DNA of 46,281 nucleotides from an uncultured Mycoplasmatota bacterium (lineage in GTDB: Bacteria; Bacillota_I; Bacilli_A; RF39; UBA660). The stretch spans positions 1 through 46,281 of the forward strand of contig URYZ01000003.1 in NCBI GenBank assembly GCA_900552235.1, written 5' to 3'. Below, piece after piece: positions 1-8,362 of the stretch; the first letter of the stretch is position 1, and each line of letters begins with the position of its first letter. The position numbers and the translations under genes are program-made. The notes below the pieces were generated by a model. That model was given only the letters and a program-made list of their open reading frames with translations. It had not been told where the DNA came from and made no database searches.

Positions 1-13
1 TTTATTCCTAAGA

Positions 14-39
14 AAACCTCTAGAAAAATCTAGGGGTTT
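14..39. other. Imperfect hairpin at the left window edge
   Basis: A stem of about ten base pairs (AAACC-T-CTAGA pairing with TCTAG-G-GGTTT, one wobble) lies beyond the smpB terminator. ssrA (tmRNA) often follows smpB, but no tmRNA-like end is recognisable in these bases. It may belong to whatever lies left of the window. The function is not known. Confidence 0.3.
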
Positions 40-51
40 GTCTACACTCTG

Positions 52-83
52 AAAAGTTATTAACGAATTTGTTAATAACTTTT
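52..83 (-). terminator. Rho-independent terminator of smpB
   Basis: A perfect 13-bp inverted repeat (AAAAGTTATTAAC, loop of 6, GTTAATAACTTTT) with T runs on both sides. It overlaps the smpB stop codon. It would stop transcripts arriving from rnr-smpB and, because it is symmetric, could also act on the other strand. Confidence 0.75.
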
Positions 84-509
84 AATTTCTCTTTCTATTT
101 TTCTTTTTATTTCTTTTTCTTTTAATACTTCTCTTTTATCATAAGTTTTTTTACCCTTACATAAACCTAATAATACTTTAACTTTATTTTTATTAAAATA
201 TACTTTTAAGGGAATTAAAGTATATCCTTCTTTTTCTATTTTTTCTTTTAATTTAATTATTTCTTTTTTATGTAACAATAACTTTCTTTTTCTTGTTTCT
301 TCTTTATTAAAAATACTTGCTTCTTTATAATTTTTAATAAACATATTTATAAGATAAACTTCATTATTTCTAATAACACCATAACTATCCTTAATATTAC
401 AATTTCCATCTCTAATCGATTTAACTTCACTTCCAAAAAGTTCTATTCCAGATTCAATTTCTTCTAAAATAAAATAATTAAAATGAGCTTTTCTATTTAA
501 TATTTCCAT
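72..509 (-). CDS. smpB: SsrA-binding protein SmpB
   Basis: SmpB binds tmRNA and brings it to stalled ribosomes for trans-translation. The 145-residue product matches the usual length of about 150. It shows the family's N-terminal N-x-K-A-x-x-x-Y segment, the I-E-S-G-I-x-L-x-G-x-E-V-K-S-I-R motif (about residues 18-33), and a basic C-terminal tail rich in K and R from about residue 120, which is the part that enters the mRNA channel. Its start overlaps the 3' end of rnr by 17 bases, so the two are translationally coupled; rnr-smpB is a conserved pair, and RNase R degrades tmRNA-tagged mRNAs. ssrA is not visible and may lie left of the window. Confidence 0.95.
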   Translation of the reverse strand: MEILNRKAHFNYFILEEIESGIELFGSEVKSIRDGNCNIKDSYGVIRNNEVYLINMFIKNYKEASIFNKEETRKRKLLLHKKEIIKLKEKIEKEGYTLIPLKVYFNKNKVKVLLGLCKGKKTYDKREVLKEKEIKRKIEREIKSY

Positions 510-2688
510 GTTTTTTCACCTTTTTATTAGTATTTTTCTTATTATTAGTTCTATTTTTTGTATGTTTATCTACATTTTTAGTATTTATATTTGGTTTATT
601 ATTACTTTTATTATCATTTTTAACTATTTCAAAGTCTATTTCCCTTGTTTCTTTACAAGACTTTACTAATTTTGCTTTTACTTTATCTCCAAGTTTATAC
701 ACTTTTTTATTTTTTTCTCCTACGATTATTTCTAAATCTTCATTATAATTATAATAGTCATCCATTGTATTAAAGCCTACTCTACCTTCGATTAAATTAT
801 CTAAACATACAAACATACCATGCATTGTAAATCCACTTATAAATCCTTCAAAAGTTTTACCAACAAATTGTTCCATATATTCTGCCATTTTCATTTTATC
901 AGCTTCTTTTTCACATGAATCAGCTTCTTGTTCCATAATTGAAGAATGAACTGCAATATCAATAACATTATCTTTATATAAATTACTTTCTATTTTTTCA
1001 ATATTACCTTCAAGTATATTAGTAAGTATTCTATGTATTGTTGTATCAGGATATCTTCTTATTGGAGAAGTAAAATGAGTATATGCTTCATTCTTATAAG
1101 CATCTATTCCTATTCCAAAATGTCCATCATTTATATTACTATATTCTGCTTTTGCCATACATCTAAGTAACATATATGAATATATATTAAACTTAGAACT
1201 ATTTTTAAGTTCATTTAATAACTTTTGAATTATTTTAGGATCTTTAACATTTAATTTTATATCAAGTTTTTCTCCATAATTTTTAATAACATTAATTGTT
1301 TTTATTAATCTTTCTTCACTAGGTAAATCATGTACACGATAAATACTATTTAATCCCATATTATAAATATAAGTTGCAACACATTCATTAGCCATAAGCA
1401 TAAAATCTTCAATTAAATTTTCTCCAGTTCCTGATGTTCTTTTAGAAATACTTGTTACTTTACCATTAATATCAGTTTCTATTTTAATTTCTTCTCTATC
1501 AAAATCAAGAGAACCTCTTTTTATACGCATATTATGTAATATATCTGCAAGCTCTTTCATTAATTTTAAATCATCAACATATAACTTATATTTTTCATCC
1601 ACTATATTTTCATCTAATATTTTATTTACTTTTTTATAAGTCATTTGTATTCTTGAATGAATAATACTTTTAAATATATCAAAATCTACTAACTTACCAT
1701 TTTTATCTATTTCCATAACACAAGAAATACTACATCTATCAACATCTGGATTTAAAGAACAAATACCATTTGATAAAAAAACTGGATACATAGGAAAAAC
1801 AACTCCAGGCATATATACACTTGTTCCTTTTTCTCTTGCACTTTTATCTATATATGAATTTTCTTTTACATAATAACTAACATCTGCGATATGTACCCCT
1901 AGAAGATAATTATTACCTTTTTTTTCAATACTAATCGCATCATCTATATCTTTAGTATCATCCCCATCAATTGTAAAAATAGTTTTATCTGTTAAATCTT
2001 TTCGATTAATAAAATCTATTTTTCTAACTTCACTTGGAATACTTTTTAATTCTTCTTTTATTTCTTCTTCATAATTATTATTAAAACCATGATCGTATAA
2101 TATTTTAAATTCATCTACTCTTGGAGCATTTTTATGACATATAACTCTATCTAATGTTGCTTTATAATATCTACCTATTTTTTTCTTATCTACTTTAATT
2201 CCTACAAGCATACCATCTACAATAGAATTAGGTAATTTTATCATATATAAGGTATCATTAGCCATAACAAACCTTTTACCCTTTATTGTTTTAACTTCTC
2301 CAATTAAACCTTTTCTTTCAATTATTTCTTTTATACTTCCTAAGCTATAATTAAAATCAGTTATTCTAATTAATACTTTATCTCCCTCTAAAGCACCATA
2401 TGTTTTAGATTTTTCTATTTTAATATCTCCTAAATCACACGTTACAATAACATCCTTATTTCTTCTTATATGAAATATTCCTTCCCTAAATGGATTTAAA
2501 GTATATAATCCTTTTTTAGAATTAACACAATAAACTAAATGTTCTTCTTGTAATTTATTTATTTCTTCTTTTAAAGAATTTAAAATATTCATATCTATTT
2601 CATTATGATATATTTTATTATATATTTCTTCCATATTTAAAGCATTATTTCTTGTTAATTTTAAAACTTCTAATATTTTATCTTTCAT
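493..2688 (-). CDS. rnr: Ribonuclease R
   Basis: RNase R is a 3'-to-5' processive exoribonuclease that degrades structured RNA and rRNA fragments. The 731-residue product has the full architecture: an N-terminal winged-helix segment (about 1-65), cold-shock domains (about 70-190), the RNB catalytic domain with the acidic motif D-G-D-D-T-K-D-I-D-D (residues 241-250), and a C-terminal S1 domain (about 615-690). The last 40 residues are a low-complexity N/K-rich tail, typical of RNase R and probably for RNA binding. A GGTGAT ribosome binding site precedes the ATG. It lies downstream of secG but behind the secG terminator, and it overlaps smpB. Confidence 0.95.
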   Translation of the reverse strand: MKDKILEVLKLTRNNALNMEEIYNKIYHNEIDMNILNSLKEEINKLQEEHLVYCVNSKKGLYTLNPFREGIFHIRRNKDVIVTCDLGDIKIEKSKTYGALEGDKVLIRITDFNYSLGSIKEIIERKGLIGEVKTIKGKRFVMANDTLYMIKLPNSIVDGMLVGIKVDKKKIGRYYKATLDRVICHKNAPRVDEFKILYDHGFNNNYEEEIKEELKSIPSEVRKIDFINRKDLTDKTIFTIDGDDTKDIDDAISIEKKGNNYLLGVHIADVSYYVKENSYIDKSAREKGTSVYMPGVVFPMYPVFLSNGICSLNPDVDRCSISCVMEIDKNGKLVDFDIFKSIIHSRIQMTYKKVNKILDENIVDEKYKLYVDDLKLMKELADILHNMRIKRGSLDFDREEIKIETDINGKVTSISKRTSGTGENLIEDFMLMANECVATYIYNMGLNSIYRVHDLPSEERLIKTINVIKNYGEKLDIKLNVKDPKIIQKLLNELKNSSKFNIYSYMLLRCMAKAEYSNINDGHFGIGIDAYKNEAYTHFTSPIRRYPDTTIHRILTNILEGNIEKIESNLYKDNVIDIAVHSSIMEQEADSCEKEADKMKMAEYMEQFVGKTFEGFISGFTMHGMFVCLDNLIEGRVGFNTMDDYYNYNEDLEIIVGEKNKKVYKLGDKVKAKLVKSCKETREIDFEIVKNDNKSNNKPNINTKNVDKHTKNRTNNKKNTNKKVKKHGNIK

Positions 2689-2721
2689 ATTTTATCACCT
2701 ATCTTTATTTTATCATAAAAA

Positions 2722-2746
2722 TTAAAAAAACTCATTATTAATGAGT
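2722..2746 (-). terminator. Terminator of secG
   Basis: On the minus strand the sequence reads ACTCAT-TAATA-ATGAGT followed by a run of seven T. It lies directly after the secG stop codon and before rnr, so rnr is reached by read-through or by its own promoter. Confidence 0.75.
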
Positions 2747-2752
2747 CATATT

Positions 2753-2968
2753 TTATGTAAATGAAATTACTAAACAAATTATAAAGAATACTATACCCAA
2801 GATAAAAGTAGTGTTACTAATTATTAGTTCACTTCCTCTTTCTTTTCTATTTTTAAATAAATCTCCAGCCCCACCTGTTATAATTTGAGATGCACCTTCT
2901 GCTTTACCACTTTGAAGTAAAACTAGTGCAATAATTACTATACATAAAATGATTAATACTGTATCCAT
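2753..2968 (-). CDS. secG: Preprotein translocase subunit SecG
   Basis: SecG is the small auxiliary subunit of the SecYEG channel in the cytoplasmic membrane. The product is about 71 residues with two hydrophobic helices (about residues 2-18 and 50-69) separated by a polar loop that contains the family's L-Q-S-G-K-A-E-G and G-G-A-G-D-L-F motifs. The start at 2968 is chosen because AAGGAGG lies 7-8 bases upstream; an earlier in-frame start would place this site inside the gene. secG-rnr-smpB is a common gene order in Bacillota. It has its own promoter and terminator. Confidence 0.93.
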   Translation of the reverse strand: MDTVLIILCIVIIALVLLQSGKAEGASQIITGGAGDLFKNRKERGSELIISNTTFILGIVFFIICLVISFT

Positions 2969-2994
2969 AAGATGCCTCCTTAATTCATAAGAAA

Positions 2995-3023
2995 ATAATA
3001 CCACATATTATAAAATAAATCAA
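2995..3023 (-). promoter_or_regulatory. Promoter of secG
   Basis: On the minus strand TTGATT (-35), a 17-base spacer and TATTAT (-10) with a TG one base upstream (extended -10). It lies about 30 bases upstream of the secG start. The assignment is from consensus match only. Confidence 0.6.
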
Positions 3024-3273
3024 ATACTATTTTTTAATTTAAATTTTAAAAAAAATGTCTGAATTTGTTGTACTATTTTTCTTGATTACACATTTTTCAA
3101 CATGTTAATATATTATTAAAAATTATTTTTGAAAGGAGGGAAATAATATTTAAAATCATAGTATAAATTGACGAATATATTATACTATATATATTTGTTA
3201 ATACTATAACTATGAAATATATTAGTTTTATATTTAATTTATATTAAATATAATATATTATATTTAAATTCAC
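3024..3273. other. Intergenic region between secG and the toxin-antitoxin pair
   Basis: Very AT-rich stretch with short inverted repeats and no supported gene. It holds a good Shine-Dalgarno sequence (AAAGGAGGG near 3132-3140) with no start codon at a usable distance, and a promoter-like TTGACG-16-TATATT at 3168-3195. It may be the remnant of a lost gene. Confidence 0.4.
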
Positions 3274-3309
3274 TTGACATTACATATAAAATAATGTTAT
3301 TATCTTATA
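3274..3309 (+). promoter_or_regulatory. Promoter and operator of the toxin-antitoxin operon
   Basis: TTGACA (3274-3279), an 18-base spacer and TATTAT (3298-3303) with an upstream TG form a strong vegetative promoter. A 25-base inverted repeat with one mismatch (3285-3309, arms TATAAAATAAT and ATTATCTTATA around GTT) covers the -10 element. This is where a ribbon-helix-helix antitoxin would bind to repress its own operon (inference from the DinJ/RelB family). Confidence 0.65.
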
Positions 3310-3329
3310 AGAAAAGGAGATGAAAATAT

Positions 3330-3611
3330 ATGGGAAGTTTTACAACTGCTATTAGCGTACAAATTGATAAAAAAGACAAAGAACTTGCGACAAATATATT
3401 AAATAGTTTAGGATTAAATATGAGTACATATATAAATATGGCTATAAAACAGTTAATAAATAAAGACGGTGTTCCTTTTGAAGTAGTAAATAAAAAGCCA
3501 AATAAAGAACTACTAAAAGCTTTAAAAGAAGGACAAGACATATTAGATGGTAAAAAAGATGCAAAAAGTTATACAGATATGTATGAATTACTAAAGGATT
3601 TAAAATCTTAA
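3330..3611 (+). CDS. dinJ: RelB/DinJ-family antitoxin
   Basis: Antitoxin of a type II module; it neutralises the downstream toxin and with it represses the operon. The 93-residue product has an N-terminal ribbon-helix-helix part (A-I-S-V-Q-I-D-K, then L-G-L-N-M-S-T-Y-I-N-M at about residues 26-36) followed by K-D-G-V-P-F-E-V, the DinJ/RelB signature. The charged C-terminal tail would wrap the toxin. AAAAGGAG lies 8-10 bases before the ATG. The stop codon overlaps the toxin start (TAATG), as in coupled pairs. One of few genes on the plus strand, flanked by its own promoter and terminator, so it is a self-contained acquired unit. Confidence 0.85.
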   Translation: MGSFTTAISVQIDKKDKELATNILNSLGLNMSTYINMAIKQLINKDGVPFEVVNKKPNKELLKALKEGQDILDGKKDAKSYTDMYELLKDLKS

Positions 3612-3916
3612 TGTATGATTTAAACCACACAAAATATTTAGTAAAATATACTAGCCGTTTTAAAAAAGCATTTAAAAAAGCCTTAAAACAAGGCAAAGAT
3701 GAAAATAAATTTTTAGAAGTATTAAATGTTATAGCAAACGGTAATATTTTAAATGAAAAATATAAAAACCATAAATTAACCGATGATAATGAATTTAAAG
3801 AATGCTATGAATGTCATATAACACCTGACTGGTTATTGGTGTACAAATATCAAAATGATAATTTAGTTTTAATACTTTTCGCAACTGGTAGTCACAGTGA
3901 ATTATTTAAAAAATAG
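3611..3916 (+). CDS. yafQ: YafQ-family mRNA interferase toxin
   Basis: Ribosome-dependent endoribonuclease of the RelE/YafQ fold. The 101-residue product is basic at the N terminus (F-K-K-A-F-K-K-A) and ends with the family's E-C-H-I-x-P-D-W-L-L-V-Y and G-S-H-S-E-L-F motifs. His54, His69, Asp73 and His95 line up with the catalytic histidines and aspartate known for E. coli YafQ (His50, His63, Asp67, His87) at nearly the same spacing, so the toxin is probably active. It starts within the stop codon of the antitoxin gene. No frame damage is seen. Confidence 0.87.
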   Translation: MYDLNHTKYLVKYTSRFKKAFKKALKQGKDENKFLEVLNVIANGNILNEKYKNHKLTDDNEFKECYECHITPDWLLVYKYQNDNLVLILFATGSHSELFKK

Positions 3917-3933
3917 GTTACCGCCTATTTTTT
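3908..3933. terminator. Bidirectional terminator between toxin and cation exchanger
   Basis: AAAAAATAGG, loop TTACCG, CCTATTTTTT: a 10-bp perfect stem with A and T runs. It serves the convergent toxin operon (plus) and the exchanger gene (minus). Confidence 0.75.
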
Positions 3934-3947
3934 ATTTATAAAAATCA

Positions 3948-4892
3948 CTATACATTAATTGCAATATAATAAATATATAAAAGTATACCCATTAAAGAAG
4001 GAATAATATAAACAAATTTATTTTTAACTACTTTTCTATTATTTTGATAAAAACTTAATATTGTTAAAATTAAACCAAAAATAAGTAAAAACATACTTTC
4101 TTTATCAACAAAATAATATATTTCTTTATTTTTTAAAAAAATATCTCCAATTGCTAAAATTAATAAATTAAATAAATTACTACCAATAATATCTGAAAGT
4201 GCAAGATCAAAACTCTTCATTTTTACAAGAGCAATAAATGTTATAACTTCAGGCATACTTGTTGTTATTCCAAGAAGTATTGCCCCGATAAAACTTGATG
4301 CAACATTAGGATTTTTTCCTGCGATTAAATTAACAACCAAAGTAAGAAGAATACTTACTATAACCATAAATAATCCTACAAGAAAAAATTTTAATAAAAC
4401 GTGTTCTTTTGTTGTTTTTACTTCTTTTTTTGTTTCTTCTTCCTTAGCATTTTTTAAATAAAATATATATGTAATTATTATAATAAATGAAGGTAAACCT
4501 ATATTAAATATTTCTAAATTAAATGTTCCTCCCATAAATAAATACATAATTAAATAATTCAATATTAAAAGAACATAAATTAAATAATATCTATTTTTAG
4601 TATAATTATAAAACATTGTTTTAATAAATAATATATCAAAAAAACACATCATAGCTATATTAAAGAAATTACTTCCTAAAATATCACCAATAGCAAGATA
4701 AGGATTGTTTAAAAATATTGAACTTAAACACGTTACAAGTTCAGGCAAAGAAGTTATCCCTGCAAGTAAAATGCCTCCGATAAAAACACCACTTATATTG
4801 GTTGTTTTATTTAAAAGATCAGCATAATATGATAATCTAAAACTTAAAAATACTGTTAATCCTGCTAAAAATAAAAATAATATTAGTTCCAT
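3948..4892 (-). CDS. CaCA-family sodium/calcium exchanger-like protein (YrbG type)
   Basis: Polytopic membrane antiporter of the Ca2+:cation antiporter superfamily. The 314 residues form about ten hydrophobic helices in two homologous halves, each with the alpha-repeat: G-G-I-L-L-A-G-I-T-S-L-P-E-L-V-T at about residues 34-49 and G-A-I-L-L-G-I-T-T-S-M-P-E-V-I-T at about 203-218, whose Glu residues bind the cation in characterised members. Each is followed by G-D-I-L-G-S-N-F-F-N or the equivalent S-D-I-I-G-S-N-L-F-N. AAGGAG precedes the ATG. It lies downstream of eno without a clear terminator between them. The transported ion cannot be decided from sequence. Confidence 0.85.
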   Translation of the reverse strand: MELILFLFLAGLTVFLSFRLSYYADLLNKTTNISGVFIGGILLAGITSLPELVTCLSSIFLNNPYLAIGDILGSNFFNIAMMCFFDILFIKTMFYNYTKNRYYLIYVLLILNYLIMYLFMGGTFNLEIFNIGLPSFIIIITYIFYLKNAKEEETKKEVKTTKEHVLLKFFLVGLFMVIVSILLTLVVNLIAGKNPNVASSFIGAILLGITTSMPEVITFIALVKMKSFDLALSDIIGSNLFNLLILAIGDIFLKNKEIYYFVDKESMFLLIFGLILTILSFYQNNRKVVKNKFVYIIPSLMGILLYIYYIAINV

Positions 4893-4946
4893 ATAATCTC
4901 CTTAATAATTCATTTTAATTATATGATGTACTAATATCATTTATTA

Positions 4947-6161
4947 TTAATTATTTAATTCTTCTTCTATTCTTAAAAGTCTATTATACTTACAAATTCT
5001 TTCTCCCCTTGACATTGAACCTGTTTTTATTTGACCAAGATTAAGTCCTACAGCAAAATCTGCAATAAATGTATCCTCTGTTTCACCACTTCTATGCGAA
5101 ATAATTGTTTTATAATTATTATCTTTAGCAAGTTTTATGGTGTTAAGCATCTCTGTTATTGTACCAATTTGATTAGCCTTTAAAAGAATTGCATTACACA
5201 TTTTTTCATCGATTCCTTTTTGTAAAAGAACACTTGATGTTGTAAACAAATCATCTCCTACAATTTGAATATCTACTAGTGATGTAAACTTTTTAAAAGT
5301 TGTAAAATCATTTTCATCAAATGGATCTTCAATTGATATAATAGGATACTTTTTTATAAGTTTTATGTATAATTCCATCAATTTTTCACTTGTTAACTTT
5401 TTTTTGTTAACTTTATATTTTTTTGTTTTATTATCATAAAAACTTGAAGCAGCAATATCTAATGCAATAGAAACATCTTTTCCTAAAGTATAACCTGCTT
5501 TTTCTATTGCCATACAAATAATATCTAATGCTTCTTCATTGCTTTTTAAATTAGGAGCAAAACCACCTTCATCACCCACACTTGTAATAAGATGTTTTTC
5601 TTTTAATATCTTTTTTAATGTATGAAAAACCTCACTACCTATTTGTAATTGTTCTTTTATAGAATTTCTATTAGGCATAATCATAAATTCTTGAAAATCA
5701 ACATTGTTATCAGCATGACATCCACCATTTAATATATTCATCATACATCTTGGTAAAGAATAAGTTTTTCCTAAATATTTATAAAGTGGTAAGTTTTTAC
5801 TATTACTACATGCTTTTAAATACGCTAAAGAAACAGAAAGAATTGCGTTAGCGCCAAGATTACTTTTATTTGGCGTATTATCTAAATTAATTAAAAAATC
5901 ATCTAATTCTTCTTGGGAAAAATCTTTACCAATTAATTTTGGTTTTATTACATCTAAAACATTACTAATAGCTTTATTAACACTTTTACCCATGTATGAA
6001 GTATCATTATCTCTAAGTTCTAAAGCCTCCCTACTACCTGTTGATGCCCCGCTTGGAATACTTGCTCTTCCAAAACCATTTTCTACATAAACATCTGTTT
6101 CAATGGTAGGAAATCCCCTTGAATCTAAGATTTGTCTTGATTTAATATCTATTATTTTCAT
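4947..6161 (-). CDS. eno: Enolase
   Basis: Interconverts 2-phosphoglycerate and phosphoenolpyruvate in glycolysis. Recognised by S-R-Q-I-L-D-S-R-G, P-S-G-A-S-T-G-S-R-E-A-L-E-L-R-D, D-E-G-G-F-A-P-N-L, S-I-E-D-P-F-D-E-N-D, G-D-D-L-F-T-T, the catalytic Lys in L-L-K-A-N-Q-I-G-T and the His in S-H-R-S-G-E-T-E-D. The metal ligands (Asp in A-L-D-I-A, Glu in S-I-E-D, Asp in G-D-D) are present. At 404 residues it is shorter than the usual 420-430, and some near-invariant non-catalytic positions differ (S-R-G-F-P for S-R-G-N-P, A-A-S-S-F for A-A-S-E-F), so it is a divergent but probably functional enolase. AAGGAG lies upstream, behind its own promoter. Confidence 0.95.
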   Translation of the reverse strand: MKIIDIKSRQILDSRGFPTIETDVYVENGFGRASIPSGASTGSREALELRDNDTSYMGKSVNKAISNVLDVIKPKLIGKDFSQEELDDFLINLDNTPNKSNLGANAILSVSLAYLKACSNSKNLPLYKYLGKTYSLPRCMMNILNGGCHADNNVDFQEFMIMPNRNSIKEQLQIGSEVFHTLKKILKEKHLITSVGDEGGFAPNLKSNEEALDIICMAIEKAGYTLGKDVSIALDIAASSFYDNKTKKYKVNKKKLTSEKLMELYIKLIKKYPIISIEDPFDENDFTTFKKFTSLVDIQIVGDDLFTTSSVLLQKGIDEKMCNAILLKANQIGTITEMLNTIKLAKDNNYKTIISHRSGETEDTFIADFAVGLNLGQIKTGSMSRGERICKYNRLLRIEEELNN

Positions 6162-6187
6162 AAAATTTATCTCCTTACTATATTTTT

Positions 6188-6217
6188 ATTATACATTAAT
6201 TTTATAATTTTTGTCAC
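6188..6217 (-). promoter_or_regulatory. Promoter of eno
   Basis: On the minus strand GTGACA (-35), 18 bases and TATAAT (-10), about 30 bases before the eno start. The match is five of six at -35 and six of six at -10. Confidence 0.65.
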
Positions 6218-6246
6218 TTTTTTATTTGAATTATTAGACATTTTTA

Positions 6247-6275
6247 TTGATTTTTATCTAAAAAAATTATATATT
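6247..6275 (+). promoter_or_regulatory. Promoter of the FemAB-like gene
   Basis: TTGATT, 17 bases and TATATT, about 30 bases before the plus-strand gene. It diverges from the eno promoter. Confidence 0.5.
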
Positions 6276-6306
6276 ATATATATAGTAAAAAGAAAGGATG
6301 ATAAAG

Positions 6307-7569
6307 ATGAATTTAGTAATGTTAACCAAAGATCAATTTGATAAATTTTCATACAGCCATCCTTTACATTCATATTATCAAACTAGTATGTATGCTAATA
6401 TTATGAAATCATGTAACTATGAAGTATACTACTTTGGATTCACAGATAATGAAAACAACTTAGTTGGTGCTACAATGATGCTTAGTCAAACAATTATAGG
6501 AAGTTATAAATATGCTTATGCTCCAAGAGGTTTTTTAATTAATTATGATAATAAAGAACTCATAAAAGAAGTAACAAGCTTACTTAAAAAATATTTATCA
6601 AAGAAAAAATATATATTTTTAAAAATAGATCCTCTTGTTATTAATAATAAAAGAGATAAAGATGGAAATATTATTCCAAGCCCTTTTAATAATGATGTTA
6701 CTCAATATTTAAAAAGTATTGGTTATAACTATTATGGTGAAAATAAATTTTTTGGAACTTTAAAACCTCGTTGGAATGCGATTCTAAAAGTTACTGGATC
6801 AAGTAATACATTATTTAAAAATTTCGATGATCAAATAAGAAATAAAATAAGAAAAGCTGAAAGTCGTGGTGTTGAAATAATAAAGGGAAATCACAATGAT
6901 ATAAAACTATTTTATACATTTGTTGCCAAAAAACATTCAAGAACTTTAGAATATTACCAAACATTTGCTAAAGAATTTGGAGATGATTTTGAAATATATT
7001 TTGCCAAATTAAACTCTGAAAAATATTTACAAAATATTAAAAATTTATATGAACTTGAAGTTACTAATAATGAAAAAATCAATTTAGAAATTCAAGAAAA
7101 AAGTATAGAAAACAAGATTACTAATAAATTAATGAATACTAAAATAACTTCTGATAAACTTCTTGATACATACAAAAAAGAACTTATTTTTGCATCTGAT
7201 TTATTTGCTAAAAATCCAAGTGGAGTAATAATTGGAGCCACTGCTATTATACTTGATAAAAATGGTGTTGAACTATTAATTGAAGGTCAAAATCCAGAAT
7301 ATGCTTTATATTATCCTAATTATTTAACAAAATGGTACATTATTGAAAAATACGCTAAAAAAGGCGCTGTTTATTTTGATTTAAATGCTATAACAGGATA
7401 TTTTGCAGATGATAGTAAATATAAAGGTTTAAATGAAATGAAATTAGGTTATGGTGCAGAAGTAACTGAATATATTGGAGAATTTGATCTTGTTATAAAA
7501 GAAAATGCTTACAAATTGTATTGTAAATCCAAATTATTTAGAAATCTAATAAAAAGAAAAACAAAATAA
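6307..7569 (+). CDS. FemAB/MurM-family peptidoglycan bridge aminoacyltransferase
   Basis: Members of this family attach amino acids from aminoacyl-tRNA to the stem peptide of lipid II, building the interpeptide bridge. The 420 residues show the twin GNAT-like layout: a first domain with the family pattern H-P-L-H-S-Y-Y-Q-T-S near the N terminus and A-Y-A-P-R-G-F-L, then D-Q-I-R-N-K-I-R-K-A-E-S-R-G-V (about 180-195), an inserted long helical arm (about 235-295, the coiled-coil arm of FemX/MurM), and a C-terminal F-D-L-N-A-I-T-G segment followed by the L-G-Y-G motif. The start at 6307 is preferred to an ATG nine bases earlier because GAAAGGA then has a normal 8-base spacing. murI follows on the same strand, another cell-wall gene. 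The amino acid added cannot be told. Confidence 0.85.
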   Translation: MNLVMLTKDQFDKFSYSHPLHSYYQTSMYANIMKSCNYEVYYFGFTDNENNLVGATMMLSQTIIGSYKYAYAPRGFLINYDNKELIKEVTSLLKKYLSKKKYIFLKIDPLVINNKRDKDGNIIPSPFNNDVTQYLKSIGYNYYGENKFFGTLKPRWNAILKVTGSSNTLFKNFDDQIRNKIRKAESRGVEIIKGNHNDIKLFYTFVAKKHSRTLEYYQTFAKEFGDDFEIYFAKLNSEKYLQNIKNLYELEVTNNEKINLEIQEKSIENKITNKLMNTKITSDKLLDTYKKELIFASDLFAKNPSGVIIGATAIILDKNGVELLIEGQNPEYALYYPNYLTKWYIIEKYAKKGAVYFDLNAITGYFADDSKYKGLNEMKLGYGAEVTEYIGEFDLVIKENAYKLYCKSKLFRNLIKRKTK

Positions 7570-7594
7570 AATATAGGAAACAAACCTATATTTT
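7568..7594 (+). terminator. Terminator after the FemAB-like gene
   Basis: AAAATATAGG, loop AAACAAA, CCTATATTTT followed by more T. The stem overlaps the end of the gene. murI, 28 bases further on, may depend on read-through. Confidence 0.7.
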
Positions 7595-7621
7595 TTATTA
7601 AAATATTATTAGGAGGAAACT

Positions 7622-8332
7622 ATGAATAGAAAAATAGGCGTTTTTGATTCAGGTATTGGAGGTATTACTGTTTTAAAGGAAATAATTAAAATTTTACCAA
7701 ATGAAGATTATTTATATTATTGTGATTCTAAAAATAATCCATATGGAGAAAAAAGCGATATAGAACTTTTAGAAATAACTAATAATATTGTTAATTTTTT
7801 TATAAAAAAAGATGTTAAAATAATTGTTGTTGCATGTAATACTGCTACAACAAGATGTATTAAAACTCTTAGAAAAATGTATCCTAATATTTTATTTGTA
7901 GGCACTGAACCTGCAATTAAACTTGCATGTTCTAATAATTACAAAAATATTCTTGTCATGGCAACTCCCAGCACAATGACTTCTAAAAGAACAAATGAAC
8001 TTATAAATTTATATAAAAAAGATAATCAAAATATAATGTTACTTGCTTGTGAAGGGCTTGCTAATAAAATTGAAACTAATGATAAAAATGGCATGAATAT
8101 TTTACTTGATAAATTACTTTTTAATTATAAAAATAAAAATATAGATTGTATTGTTTTAGGATGTACACATTATCCATATATTAAAAAGGATATAAAAAAA
8201 AGAATAACAAATTGCGAAATCATTGATGGGAGTAAAGGTGTTGCCAAACAAGTTAAAAAGTTATTAACCTCTAATAACTTACTAAATAAAGAAAACAAAA
8301 AAGGAAAAATAGAAATAATTTATCCAAAATAA
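7622..8332 (+). CDS. murI: Glutamate racemase
   Basis: Makes D-glutamate for the peptidoglycan stem peptide by cofactor-independent racemisation with two cysteines. The 236-residue product has G-V-F-D-S-G-I-G-G near the N terminus, Y-C-D-S-K-N-N-P-Y-G (about 33-42), the first catalytic Cys72 in A-C-N-T-A-T-T, G-T-E-P-A-I-K (94-100) and the second Cys181 in G-C-T-H-Y-P. It is shorter than the usual 260-270 residues, losing mainly C-terminal helix, but all active-site motifs are intact. AGGAGG lies 5 bases upstream of the ATG. Its position after the FemAB-like gene makes a small cell-wall pair on the plus strand. Confidence 0.93.
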   Translation: MNRKIGVFDSGIGGITVLKEIIKILPNEDYLYYCDSKNNPYGEKSDIELLEITNNIVNFFIKKDVKIIVVACNTATTRCIKTLRKMYPNILFVGTEPAIKLACSNNYKNILVMATPSTMTSKRTNELINLYKKDNQNIMLLACEGLANKIETNDKNGMNILLDKLLFNYKNKNIDCIVLGCTHYPYIKKDIKKRITNCEIIDGSKGVAKQVKKLLTSNNLLNKENKKGKIEIIYPK

Positions 8333-8359
8333 AACTACCTCAAAAGTAGTTTTATTTTT
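8331..8359. terminator. Bidirectional terminator between murI and gap
   Basis: AAAACTAC, loop CTCAAAA, GTAGTTTT then T-rich sequence, in the short gap between the convergent genes murI and gap. Confidence 0.75.
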
Positions 8360-8362
8360 ATA

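Noticed and set aside
1..50. 3' or 5' part of tmRNA next to smpB
   Set aside because: No tmRNA-like end sequence or tRNA-like acceptor arm is readable; the hairpin alone is not enough.
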